In this document: in pieces, positions 50,483 through 58,775 of the stretch
How the letters are laid out: each line of letters opens with the position of its first letter
How positions within the stretch are numbered: the stretch's first letter is position 1
Source: Spiribacter curvatus
GTDB taxonomy: Bacteria; Pseudomonadota; Gammaproteobacteria; Nitrococcales; Nitrococcaceae
Assembly (NCBI RefSeq): GCF_000485905.1
Contig: NC_022664.1
Coordinates: 1,054,001 to 1,118,000, forward strand
Reading direction: 5' to 3'
DNA length: 64,000 nucleotides
Program-made: the position numbers and the translations under genes
Notes under the pieces: model-generated
Databases searched by the model: none
Told to the model about the DNA's origin: nothing
What the model saw: only the letters and a program-made list of their open reading frames with translations

Positions 50483-53400
50483 CTAAATCGCCTCTTGCCG
50501 GTATGCCCGAAGCTCGCGAGCACCGAGGGGCTGCTGCAGTCGCCAAACAATACTCATAGGCCGAGTGCCTTCGTGGCGTACATAGTTGATCGGCCCGAGG
50601 TACCGAAAAGGCTCAGTAAGCCCGTTATCCAATTTTTTCCCAGAGCGCACGAACAACACCGGCTGATAGCCAACCTGAGCGTGGTTGATGTAACGCTGTC
50701 CGGTCGGTGACTCGGGTGTAGTCGTTGACTGGCTTTGCCAGTGAAACAGTTCCTGGTTCAGCGCGTAGTCTTCATACAGTGTGGTAGCGGAAAAATCCTT
50801 GTCGGACTTATTGATCGTGACAAAGAGAGCATCGACATTTCGCTCCGGAACATGCAGCACGCCTTCGCGGTGAGTAAACGGAGAGGCAAAGTCGCCTTTT
50901 CCCAGAGCAAGCATGATTTGCTCTCTCGAATAACAGGCATGCAGTGCAAGCTGGCCAGTCAGCGCCGGGAAACGGAGGTGATGCACCGGAAGCAATTGAT
51001 CAAGACGCCATTGGAGGATGTCTAGCAGGTCGCGCCTAAGACCAGGCTGTGCTCGCATAAACTGTAGCGCTTGCCGCCAACCACCCTCGGGTCGCTGATC
51101 ACCCCAAACCAGGGCGAGGGAAAGCAGGACGGTCTCTTTATCTGAATCAGCAATCGGCTGCTCAGATTTCAACGCGTTCTGCAACGCAACCAACATGTCA
51201 CGATCATCGGAAACCAGGAGCTGCCGCAACCCCAGAGTCAATCCCTTCTCATACTCGTCTAGCCCGGACTGTTTCTTCCCAGAGCCCTCTGCAATCAGGC
51301 TGGATGGCAGCCCGTGTTTCAGAACTAAGTCGGGATCATCCAGGTGCAGCCAATCGAGCATCTGGACCAGCGAAACATTCTCATCCCTCTCCTGACGTAG
51401 CTCAGCTAATTGCCTTGTGATCTGAGGACGCCGTTGCGTCAGCGTGTCACGAATATTAGCCAGCACCACCTTCGAAGCATGCTCATCAAGACGGACTAAG
51501 CAACCGGAAGGTAGCCATGGGAAACCAGCTTCAAGTTGGCGGTCTACGCGTTGATCCCTCCGGCTGCTAAGGGCACGAAAGCGGTCGGCAAAGCGAAATT
51601 GGCGGTTCTGTGGGGCAATGAAATCCAGCACCGTCAAATTAGCCTTCTCATCGTGCAACCGAAGGCCCCGACCGAGCTGCTGCAGGTAGACGGTAAGGCT
51701 TTCAGTAGGCCGTAAGAACAAAACAGTATCCACCTCCGGAATGTCGACCCCCTCATTAAAGAGATCAACCGTAAAGATGATCTGGATTTCCCGGTTGATC
51801 AGTCGGCGACGGACCGTTCCGCGCAACATATCCGGTGAGTCTGCCGTCAGCACTTCGGCCGCAACGCCCTTGGCATTAAAGTAGTCGGCCATGAATCGGG
51901 CATGCGCCTGACTGACACAGAAGCCCAAGGCACGGATGCGGGCTAGATCGGCCACATGGTCGTCTAGCTGGCGGAGAACCCAGCGCGCTCTGCGTTCATT
52001 TGTGCCAACAATTCGGTCGAGGTCTTCGGTGCGGTAACCGCCACGCGGCCATGTCAGACCGCTGAAGTCGACGTCAGGGTGATCACCAACACCGAAGTAG
52101 TGGAATGGCACCAAGTGGCGAGCCTCGACGGCATCCGCCAGGCGCATTTCATGAGTAAACCGATCACCGAAATCGCTGCGGATATCTTGGCCATCTGCGC
52201 GCTCTGGCGTTGCGGTTAGTCCGAGAAGGACCTGTGGTCGGACGTGAGCAAGAAGTCGGTAATAGGACGTGGCGGCCGCGTGGTGGGCTTCGTCAAGAAC
52301 CACATAGTCGAAATGATCTGTTGACAATTGCGATAGCTCACGGGCATTCCAGCTCTGCACGGAACAAAACAGGTGCCGCGTCTGGGTGGGTGTGCGGCCG
52401 CCGACCAACAAGTCACCGAAGGATTCATCCCGAAGCACATGTCGAAAAGTGCTCATGGCCTGATTAAGAATTTCTTCGCGGTGGGCAATGAATAGCAGGC
52501 TGGGCCGACTGCCTGTACCTGGTGACTGTGAAAATCGTCGATAATCAAAAGCCGCAACCATGGTTTTTCCAGTACCGGTTGCTGCAATGACCAAGTGTTT
52601 ATGCAGACCCGCCTCACGCTCCTTCGAGATAGCATCCAGGATTTCTTGCTGAAACGCGTGTGGCCGAAGGTCGAGAAAGTGCCAGTTTCGACTGCGATCG
52701 CTCGGTTTAGTGCGGCGTTCAGATGCAAGTGCCTCTTCTAGCCTAGGCAAATCCTCTAAGCCAATCGGTTCAAATTCGCTCTCGTCGGACCAGTGCGTCT
52801 CAAAGCCGGCCACGACTTGACGCCAGACATGGCTCAATTCGTGCTGACTGATTCTCGCTGTCCACTCCAGCCCTTCGTCCAACGCCACCCGTGAAACATT
52901 GGCCGACCCGACATACGCTGTACCGAAACCAGTATTGCGGTGGAAAAGGTAGGCTTTGGCATGTAGCCGAGTTCGGTGGGTGTCGAATGACACCCGCACC
53001 TCCGTATTCGGCAACTCCAGCAGAAGTTGGATGGCCTTGAGGTCCGTCGCGCCCAGGTAGGAGGTCGTCGCGATTCGCAGCCGGGGACCGCCGTCCATAC
53101 TTTCCTGCTCAGTAAACCGCTGTAGGCTAGACTTCAGCGCGCGCAGTCCACTGAACTTAATAAAGGATACGAGCCAGTCGACCCGGTCAGCGCTGGCCAG
53201 TTCTTTATCAATCTGCCCAATCAGGCTTGGCGAATGCCTGGAACCGGTCAATAATCCGGATGACGCCAGCGGCATGTCGGGCCGGATTGCGGCACGCGAC
53301 TTGAGCGTCTTTTCCTCCGGTCGAATGATTTCGGTCAGTTCCCGGATTGGCAGATCAGGCAATTCGTCAACTAAGCTGGCCAAAGGATGGCCAACCTGAT

Positions 53401-53650
53401 TCAGCGCATCTTTGAGATCGGCGATAGAGGCTTCCCACGCCGGGCGGTCGCGCTCGCGCAATTCGAGCAAAGCGGCCGCAAATACACGACCCAGGTGCGC
53501 GTAGACCGCCGCTGAGATTTCTTCTTGATCCAGTTTTTCGCGCCATTTCGCGAGATCCGCCAAACCAACTCGCTCAAGCTCTTCGCGTAACGCGGGACTG
53601 GATAACCGCTCATATAGCCCGTACCAGCTGGGGTCCTCGTCCTTTATCAT
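50483..53650 (-). CDS. PLD nuclease - superfamily 2 helicase - DUF3427 protein
   Basis: 1055 aa. After a helical N terminus (1-130), residues 140-280 hold a phospholipase-D-type nuclease half-site: HAKAYLF (His230, Lys232) and GSANVSRVAL. The helicase follows: ATGTGKT Walker A near 360, LDEAHHA motif II, LTATPER motif III, IFTVDLFNEGVDIPEVD and QQLGRGLR motif VI. The C-terminal 180 residues match DUF3427 (FHWQSQSTTTPES, PVLFVRSGKK). Start choice: a TTG and two ATGs lie at 53662, 53653 and 53650; GAGG at 53657-53660 best serves 53650. Proteins of this layout are frequent in defence islands and resemble type III restriction subunits. It ends 18 bp from the MTase-HNH stop. Confidence 0.87.
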   Translation of the reverse strand: MIKDEDPSWYGLYERLSSPALREELERVGLADLAKWREKLDQEEISAAVYAHLGRVFAAALLELRERDRPAWEASIADLKDALNQVGHPLASLVDELPDLPIRELTEIIRPEEKTLKSRAAIRPDMPLASSGLLTGSRHSPSLIGQIDKELASADRVDWLVSFIKFSGLRALKSSLQRFTEQESMDGGPRLRIATTSYLGATDLKAIQLLLELPNTEVRVSFDTHRTRLHAKAYLFHRNTGFGTAYVGSANVSRVALDEGLEWTARISQHELSHVWRQVVAGFETHWSDESEFEPIGLEDLPRLEEALASERRTKPSDRSRNWHFLDLRPHAFQQEILDAISKEREAGLHKHLVIAATGTGKTMVAAFDYRRFSQSPGTGSRPSLLFIAHREEILNQAMSTFRHVLRDESFGDLLVGGRTPTQTRHLFCSVQSWNARELSQLSTDHFDYVVLDEAHHAAATSYYRLLAHVRPQVLLGLTATPERADGQDIRSDFGDRFTHEMRLADAVEARHLVPFHYFGVGDHPDVDFSGLTWPRGGYRTEDLDRIVGTNERRARWVLRQLDDHVADLARIRALGFCVSQAHARFMADYFNAKGVAAEVLTADSPDMLRGTVRRRLINREIQIIFTVDLFNEGVDIPEVDTVLFLRPTESLTVYLQQLGRGLRLHDEKANLTVLDFIAPQNRQFRFADRFRALSSRRDQRVDRQLEAGFPWLPSGCLVRLDEHASKVVLANIRDTLTQRRPQITRQLAELRQERDENVSLVQMLDWLHLDDPDLVLKHGLPSSLIAEGSGKKQSGLDEYEKGLTLGLRQLLVSDDRDMLVALQNALKSEQPIADSDKETVLLSLALVWGDQRPEGGWRQALQFMRAQPGLRRDLLDILQWRLDQLLPVHHLRFPALTGQLALHACYSREQIMLALGKGDFASPFTHREGVLHVPERNVDALFVTINKSDKDFSATTLYEDYALNQELFHWQSQSTTTPESPTGQRYINHAQVGYQPVLFVRSGKKLDNGLTEPFRYLGPINYVRHEGTRPMSIVWRLQQPLGARELRAYRQEAI

Positions 53651-53710
53651 CATTAGCCTCAAATTCCCTAACCGAAAGACCTCAATTAGCCTGCTATGCA
53701 GACAAAAACA

Positions 53711-53839
53711 TCATCTCGACGCCTGAAGAGGTGCCTGGTACTCCATGTATGCAGCGGCATCCTCGCCGCCGAAGTCAGATTTCCAAGATCTATTGAGCCA
53801 TGGGTCTGTCACGCGTTTGGATTCTGGATCTACCGCGTT
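53711..53839 (-). pseudogene. Possible C-terminal gene remnant
   Basis: A 43-codon stop-to-stop frame without a good start encodes protein-like sequence VTDPWLNRSWKSDFGGED followed by AAAYMEYQAPLQ. No family recognised. It lies in the otherwise empty 265 bases between the PLD-helicase gene and the next gene and could be the tail of a gene removed during island turnover. Confidence 0.25.
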
Positions 53840-53915
53840 CTACTCCATGTGTTACCTGAGTGCCAGACTGCCCCACCTGAAGCAGGCGGCCCGATCAGCA
53901 CCATACTCCATTCCC

Positions 53916-54197
53916 TCAATCCTCCCCGGACCGCCGCGTGAACGCTGGGCCAGCCGCTGAACGTATCGTAGCCTCGGCGAGTTCCCGCCGCTCCCTCAGA
54001 TCTTCGAGGGCAGCCGCACCTTCCGCGGCGAAATTCGCTTCCATCGCGTCGAGATTCGCCTGCACCAGTTCCTCGAATGGGGTCTCACGCAAATAGGCGT
54101 TGATCTCGTCTAACGAGTATCCGAGGCGTGTCATCCGGTCCGAAGCAAGAATCGCATGCAACGGATTACTTTTGCCCTTTCGGTGGGTTTCACTCAC
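53916..54197 (-). CDS. Hypothetical acidic helical protein, antitoxin-like in size
   Basis: 93 aa. GTG 54197 is preceded by GGAGG at ideal spacing; the longer open frame has no ribosome site. The chain is predicted helical: NPLHAILASDRMTRLGYSLDEINAYLRETPFEELV in outline, then a Glu-rich helix and a basic end. No family recognised. Size, charge and island position recall antitoxins or small regulators, but no partner toxin is adjacent. Confidence 0.55.
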   Translation of the reverse strand: MSETHRKGKSNPLHAILASDRMTRLGYSLDEINAYLRETPFEELVQANLDAMEANFAAEGAAALEDLRERRELAEATIRSAAGPAFTRRSGED

Positions 54198-54336
54198 GAC
54201 GACCTCCGGCGCTGCTACTCCGTATTGAACAGAAGAAGGTGGCCTTCCCTGGCCAAATCCGGCGTCACAGCCCGATCGCGTTCCCTGCGGAGAGGACTCT
54301 AATGGCATGAGACGTCATATTGTGTCGCAGGTGATG

Positions 54337-54723
54337 CTAGCCCCGTCCAGCGGCATACCGCGCATAGTCTCCGTCCGGTATCCACGCATGTTCCGGCACT
54401 GGGCGGTTATAGCGATAGGCCTGGACTGGGATCGCCTCACCACTGGCCACAAGCCAGGCGGTCATCGCTGTACGAATATAGAGCGAGCCGGCGGGATCGG
54501 CGGGGTTGTAATCCTCGAAGGCGTCGAGCGCGGGTAGACGGGTGTCGTCCACCGCGCAGATCTCGCCGTGGACAACGCCAGCGCCGGGTACCAGGCCCGG
54601 ATAGCCGCCAAGGTCGTAGAGCAGACCCGATGTTGTCGCCGCGCCCAGCGGCCGAGCATCACCCAGCAACCCGGCGCCCTCAAAACCCGGTCGCAACAGC
54701 CCGTAGACAAAAATGCGTTTCAC
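54337..54723 (-). CDS. Gamma-glutamylcyclotransferase-like (GGCT/AIG2 fold) protein
   Basis: 128 aa. The family start FVYGLLRPGFEGAGLLG is clear, and LDAFEDYNP carries the catalytic Glu. GLLYDLGGYPGLV is also typical. It may release pyroglutamate from gamma-glutamyl amines; substrates of bacterial members vary. It is divergent from the tRNA-binding protein gene with 34 bp between them. Confidence 0.88.
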   Translation of the reverse strand: MKRIFVYGLLRPGFEGAGLLGDARPLGAATTSGLLYDLGGYPGLVPGAGVVHGEICAVDDTRLPALDAFEDYNPADPAGSLYIRTAMTAWLVASGEAIPVQAYRYNRPVPEHAWIPDGDYARYAAGRG

Positions 54724-54757
54724 AGATCACTCATGATAGGGCGTATATTCAGACGTC

Positions 54758-55096
54758 ATGGACACCATCGAGTTTGAGGACTTCGCCCGCGTTGAGCTGC
54801 GCGTCGGCACGGTGATCGAGGTGGAGGCATTCCCCGAAGCCCGGCAGCCCGCCTGGCGATTGCTTATTGATTTCGGCCCGGAGATCGGCGAGCGCAAGTC
54901 CAGCGCGCAGATCACTGACCTCTACGATCGGCAGAGCCTGCTTGGCCGTCAGGTGGTGGCCGTCATCAACTTCCCGCCCAAGCAGATTGGACCATTCCTG
55001 TCGGAATGTCTGGTCACCGGCTTTCACCGGGCGGATGGGGCCGTTGTGCTGTGCGCCCCTGATGGCGCCGTCCCCAACGGCAGCCGGCTGGCGTAA
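54758..55096 (+). CDS. csaA: tRNA-binding domain protein (CsaA-like)
   Basis: 112 aa, single OB-fold EMAP-II-type domain as in CsaA: FEDFARVELRVGTVIEVEAFPEARQPAWRLLIDFG in outline, then SAQITDLYD, VVAVINFPPKQIGPF and a C-terminal SECLVTGF. It binds tRNA or acts as a chaperone in characterised members. A stand-alone gene. Confidence 0.87.
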   Translation: MDTIEFEDFARVELRVGTVIEVEAFPEARQPAWRLLIDFGPEIGERKSSAQITDLYDRQSLLGRQVVAVINFPPKQIGPFLSECLVTGFHRADGAVVLCAPDGAVPNGSRLA

Positions 55097-55203
55097 TCAC
55101 ACCCCAGTCAGCTTGTCTCCACCGCCACGGATGACCGGTCTTGGGCCTGGCCGACAACCACCCGAGAGTGGTATTCGGGAATGGCGCTGAGCGCGTTAAC
55201 CCA

Positions 55204-55464
55204 TCAGCGTCGGTAGACCCGCCTCCGATGACCGACTTTGACCACTGTCACAATCAACGCACCATCAGCAACTTCATAAAGGATCCGATATACACCCTGC
55301 CGGATCCGATACCGATGCTCACCGGTGAGCTTCTCACTCCCTGGCGGTCGGGGTTCATTGCTTAGCGCACTAATGCGCTCAAGGATTCTTGCGACGTCGG
55401 GCTTGGGAATTCGGCGCAGATCCTTCGCGACTGAACGCTTGAACTGCAGCTTATATCTTCCCAT
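55204..55464 (-). CDS. RelE/ParE-type toxin
   Basis: 86 aa, mRNA-interferase fold of the RelE superfamily: YKLQFKRSVAKDLRRIP at the start, the HRYRIRQGVYRILYEV strand pair in the middle and a basic VVKVGHRRRVYR end with the expected catalytic-site basic residues. The start MGRYK at 55464 overlaps the antitoxin stop by 14 bp, the usual antitoxin-first order. An ATG 15 bp upstream is possible. Confidence 0.88.
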   Translation of the reverse strand: MGRYKLQFKRSVAKDLRRIPKPDVARILERISALSNEPRPPGSEKLTGEHRYRIRQGVYRILYEVADGALIVTVVKVGHRRRVYRR

Positions 55465-55684
55465 GGGTCCGCAAGTCATCCAGAAGGGCTTCGTAGGACA
55501 TGGTCGGTTCGGCGACTCGGTCCTTAAAAGCGGCGAGGTCCTCCTGGTCTTCCGCTAGAGAAGATCGTACGGCCTCGTTAACAATTTCGGAGACGGTTCG
55601 ACGGGTATGAGCTGCCTTGACGCGCAGGGCATCGTGCAGCTGTGGATCGAAATAAATGGTTGAGCGCCGCGCAGAGTCCGTCAT
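55451..55684 (-). CDS. Ribbon-helix-helix antitoxin
   Basis: 77 aa. RRSTIYFDPQLHDALRVKAAHTRRTVSEIVNEAV is an RHH/CopG-type DNA-binding domain in outline (about 6-40); the acidic C-terminal half would wrap the toxin. AGGAGGT lies just upstream of ATG 55684. It is the first gene of the pair and likely autorepresses. Confidence 0.87.
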   Translation of the reverse strand: MTDSARRSTIYFDPQLHDALRVKAAHTRRTVSEIVNEAVRSSLAEDQEDLAAFKDRVAEPTMSYEALLDDLRTHGKI

Positions 55685-55697
55685 GACCCACCTCCTA

Positions 55698-55709
55698 CCT
55701 AACGATAGG
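55698..55709. promoter_or_regulatory. Imperfect palindrome upstream of the antitoxin
   Basis: CCTAACGATAGG, symmetric at 10 of 12 positions, lies 14-25 bp before the antitoxin ATG. RHH antitoxins usually bind such short repeats at their own promoter. Assignment is by position only. Confidence 0.3.
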
Positions 55710-55762
55710 CGTTAATCTAGCATCCAAACGTTCTGACGTCTCGATGTCCCCTTTACAATTTA

Positions 55763-56728
55763 TTACCGAACCCCGGCGCGCTCGGCCGTGCGGCGGATGG
55801 CGTCGGCGACCCGTTCCGGATCGGCGTGGTGGGGCATATGCCCCATCCCCTCGACGCGGGTGAGGTTGACACTGTCGACCTCCGCCTCGAGGCGCTCGGC
55901 GTGGTATTGAAGGCCGACGGTTCGATCAGCCCGTCCATGCACCACCTCAATGGGAATGCTCAGGTTGGGATACTCCGGGACCATTGCCTCGAGATAACCC
56001 TCGAGCTGGTCGATCTGAAGCGCATTGATCTGCATTTGACTGGTCCTGAGCGTGAGACCGAACCCGAGGTGATCGAGATACCCGTCGGGCACCTCGTTGG
56101 GCTGGAACACGCGCTCAAGCGATCCCTCCACCAGGCCCCGTGGAACCACGTGCGAGATCATCGGCAGGACTACGTGCTGCCCAAGCGCCGAGGCGGAGAG
56201 CTGGTACCAGAACCCGAGCTCGCCCGGCCACGGGTGAGAGGCCGGCGCAAGAAGCGTCAGACCCGCCACGTCATCACCGGCGCGTAACGCCCAGGCCAGC
56301 GCCACGGCGCCGCCATAGGAATGGCCGAGCACGATGGGCTGATCGACCTCGAGCTGCTGCGCGGCGCGGCGTAGGAGCTCGGCCTGCTTCATCGGGCTGA
56401 GCGGCTCGCCGAGGCTGTCCGAATACCCGAATCCCGGCCGGTCGAAGGCGATCACCCGGAAGTCATCAGCCATCCGGTCAATCAGATCAAAGCTGAAATC
56501 CCGCGCGTTGCTATTCGCGCCATGGATCATCACCAGATCCTGGCCCTCGCCTTTCACAATGGCGTGGACCTGCCCCTGCGGCAGCGTGACGAACTGGCCC
56601 TCCGGACCCATCTCTGCGTGCGCCATGCGGTTCTCCATTCCGAGCGAACAGGCCGTGATCAAAAACACCCCGAGCAATCCGACTGCCAGACGGCTGATTG
56701 ATCGCCGCTTCATGATCGTTGGGTTCAC
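55763..56728 (-). CDS. Alpha/beta-hydrolase, predicted lipoprotein
   Basis: 321 aa. The N terminus has a lipoprotein signal with lipobox ITAC near residue 27. The hydrolase has the oxyanion segment MIHGANSN, FDRPGFGYS, nucleophile elbow GHSYGG, acid in VHGRADRTV and catalytic His in MGHMPHHADP. Substrate unknown. The start overlaps the stop of the upstream yjbQ-like gene by 4 bp (ATGA). Confidence 0.88.
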   Translation of the reverse strand: MNPTIMKRRSISRLAVGLLGVFLITACSLGMENRMAHAEMGPEGQFVTLPQGQVHAIVKGEGQDLVMIHGANSNARDFSFDLIDRMADDFRVIAFDRPGFGYSDSLGEPLSPMKQAELLRRAAQQLEVDQPIVLGHSYGGAVALAWALRAGDDVAGLTLLAPASHPWPGELGFWYQLSASALGQHVVLPMISHVVPRGLVEGSLERVFQPNEVPDGYLDHLGFGLTLRTSQMQINALQIDQLEGYLEAMVPEYPNLSIPIEVVHGRADRTVGLQYHAERLEAEVDSVNLTRVEGMGHMPHHADPERVADAIRRTAERAGVR

Positions 56729-57147
56729 TCACCCTCACCCTGCAACGTCATCACCAGCGTCCGCAGCCCGCCCCGGTCGCGGTGCTCGCAAAAGTAGATG
56801 CCCTGCCAGGTGCCGAGGTTAAGCCGCCCATCGGTGATCGGGATCTGCACGCTCGCGCCCATCAGGCTCGCCTTGATGTGGGCGGGCATGTCATCCGGGC
56901 CCTCGATGGTATGGGTATACCCGGCCGGGCCCTCGGGGACCAAGCGGTTCATGCCTGTTTCAAAATCAGCGCGCACGGACGGGTCGGCGTTCTCGTTGAT
57001 CGTCAGCGATGCCGAGGTGTGCCGCATGAACACGTGCAATAGACCGACGCGGAGCTCAGCGATCTCGGGCATCGCCTCGCACACCGCCTCAGTCACGAGG
57101 TGAAAGCCCCGCGGCCGGGCGAGTTCAATGTCCCGCTGAATCCACAT
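56725..57147 (-). CDS. YjbQ family (UPF0047) protein
   Basis: 140 aa. It has the family signature HVFMRHTSASLTINENADPSVRADF in outline, HIKASLMGASVQIPI and LGTWQGIYFCEHRDRGGLR. His and Glu/Asp residues of the putative active site are present. Homologues show weak thiamine-phosphate-synthase activity, but the physiological role is unsettled. It is the first gene of a two-gene unit with the hydrolase. Confidence 0.92.
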   Translation of the reverse strand: MWIQRDIELARPRGFHLVTEAVCEAMPEIAELRVGLLHVFMRHTSASLTINENADPSVRADFETGMNRLVPEGPAGYTHTIEGPDDMPAHIKASLMGASVQIPITDGRLNLGTWQGIYFCEHRDRGGLRTLVMTLQGEGE

Positions 57148-57201
57148 ATCGCTTAGGATACAAGACGAGTCGGATGATCAGTGAGCAAACCGGGAAAGTT
57201 G

Positions 57202-57753
57202 ATGAAGCGGTTCGTGATCGCCCTTGGCCTGATTCTAGCCACTGCCAACGCGCTTGCCCAGGACGAGCCGTTCGCCGCCCTGCGCGATGGTGGACATGTC
57301 CTGATGCTTCGCCATGCCATTGCCCCGGGCTTTGGCGACCCGGCCGGGTTTGATGTGGACGACTGCACCACCCAGCGCAATCTCTCCGAGGAAGGTCGGG
57401 CACAAGCGAGGTCGATTGGCGAGCGTCTGCGTGCCGAGGGCCTGGGTGAGGCCGCGGTGTATACCAGCGCATGGTGCCGTTGCCGGGACACTGCCGCCGA
57501 GATGGATCTGACCGAGGCCGAGCCCCGTTTGGGGCTCAACAGCTTTTTCCAGAACCGCGAGCGGCGCGATGCGATCGTCGCGGCATTACGGGATCTGCTC
57601 GCCGGACTCGCCAATGGCCCACCCGCAGTGCTCGTCACCCATCAAGTGAACATTCGGGCAATCACGGGCCAGGGCGTGCAATCGGGCGAGGGGCTGATCG
57701 TACAGCCGGATGACGAGGGCTCAGTCCGCGTTGTCGCGCCCTTCCCGCCGTAA
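57202..57753 (+). CDS. Periplasmic histidine phosphatase family protein
   Basis: 183 aa. The signal peptide MKRFVIALGLILATANALAQ is followed by a branch-2-like phosphatase core: LMLRHAIAPG with the catalytic His, TQRNLSEEGRAQARSIGERLR, SAWCRCRDTA and LVTHQVNIRAITG with the second His. Start ATG 57202 is preferred, being preceded by GGGAAAG and starting the signal peptide; a GTG lies 21 bp upstream. Substrate unknown. Confidence 0.85.
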   Translation: MKRFVIALGLILATANALAQDEPFAALRDGGHVLMLRHAIAPGFGDPAGFDVDDCTTQRNLSEEGRAQARSIGERLRAEGLGEAAVYTSAWCRCRDTAAEMDLTEAEPRLGLNSFFQNRERRDAIVAALRDLLAGLANGPPAVLVTHQVNIRAITGQGVQSGEGLIVQPDDEGSVRVVAPFPP

Positions 57754-57787
57754 GGCCCGTCTGGTCTAAATGAAAAGGAGATCAAGG

Positions 57788-58666
57788 ATGTCTATTCGGA
57801 TCCTCAAACACCCACTGTTGCCTGGTAAGGCATCTGGGGCGCTGACGCTTACGCTTACACTGGCATTCTCCGGCGGTGTACTGGCGCAGACGCCTGACAG
57901 TTGGCCCACTAGCCAGGCACTCGACGCGTTCAGTGGCGAGATCAGCGACGTCGTTGGGATTTGGGCCAAGGACTGTTCGCGCCAGAACGGGGGTGAATAC
58001 GTCACCGTCGTCAACCGCACGCATGCCCTGACGCTGACGGATGCGGGTACAGGCAGAGCAGTCTCTTTCAGTGAATTGCAAGACAGTTGGCTGGATCAGG
58101 CCGAAGGCGAATACCGCGTAGCCGATGGCGTTCTCTACTTCCAGGGGATCGGTCAGGAGCCGGGTAACCCGCCCGAGGAGCAGATCGCAGGTGAGCAATG
58201 CCGCGCCCTACCCGCCTCAACCAGCCTGCTGCATGGAGAAGCCGCCTCGCTGCTGCTCGCAATGCCCGCTGTGCAGGCTGCGTGCGCAGACTCACCCGCC
58301 GTGTGTGCCGATGAGCTCATGGCGGTTGGCGATGTGGCAGACACTGGAGGGCTGAATGAAGCCGATCTCTCCCGACTGATCCGCATCGCGACCTATCTCG
58401 GCACTGCAGACGGGGATGCCGACAGCGATCAGATACTCGGCGGTCAAGCCGCTTCCATCGGCCTGGCACCGATACTCGCTGACATGATCCTGCGCAGCTT
58501 TGATTATGACGCCGACCAGCAGCTTTCACTCGATGAAATGACGGCCGATCGCAGCCTGCTCAACGCCGGGTCGCTCAACGTCGCGGAAAGCTCCGGCAAC
58601 CAGCTGCAGCAGAGCCTGCGGCAAGGCATGCACCGACTCGAGGGCCTGCTCCGCATGCTCCAGTGA
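57788..58666 (+). CDS. Secreted hypothetical protein with an EF-hand-like motif
   Basis: 292 aa. Signal peptide ends near GVLAQ. The mature protein is acidic with four or more Cys (KDCSRQNGG, GEQCRALP, AACADSPAVCADE), suggesting disulfides in the periplasm. Near the C terminus FDYDADQQLSLDEM fits a calcium-binding EF-hand loop. AAGGAG sits 7 bases before ATG 57788. No family recognised for the N-terminal part. Confidence 0.7.
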   Translation: MSIRILKHPLLPGKASGALTLTLTLAFSGGVLAQTPDSWPTSQALDAFSGEISDVVGIWAKDCSRQNGGEYVTVVNRTHALTLTDAGTGRAVSFSELQDSWLDQAEGEYRVADGVLYFQGIGQEPGNPPEEQIAGEQCRALPASTSLLHGEAASLLLAMPAVQAACADSPAVCADELMAVGDVADTGGLNEADLSRLIRIATYLGTADGDADSDQILGGQAASIGLAPILADMILRSFDYDADQQLSLDEMTADRSLLNAGSLNVAESSGNQLQQSLRQGMHRLEGLLRMLQ

Positions 58667-58775
58667 TACGTGTTGGTGGCCCTCCCTGGCCGGACCCGGC
58701 ATTAAAACCGGTGGCTACTTGCAGAGATCACAATACCGGGGCGAGCCGTCAGACCGTGTCGCAGGCAGCATCAAG

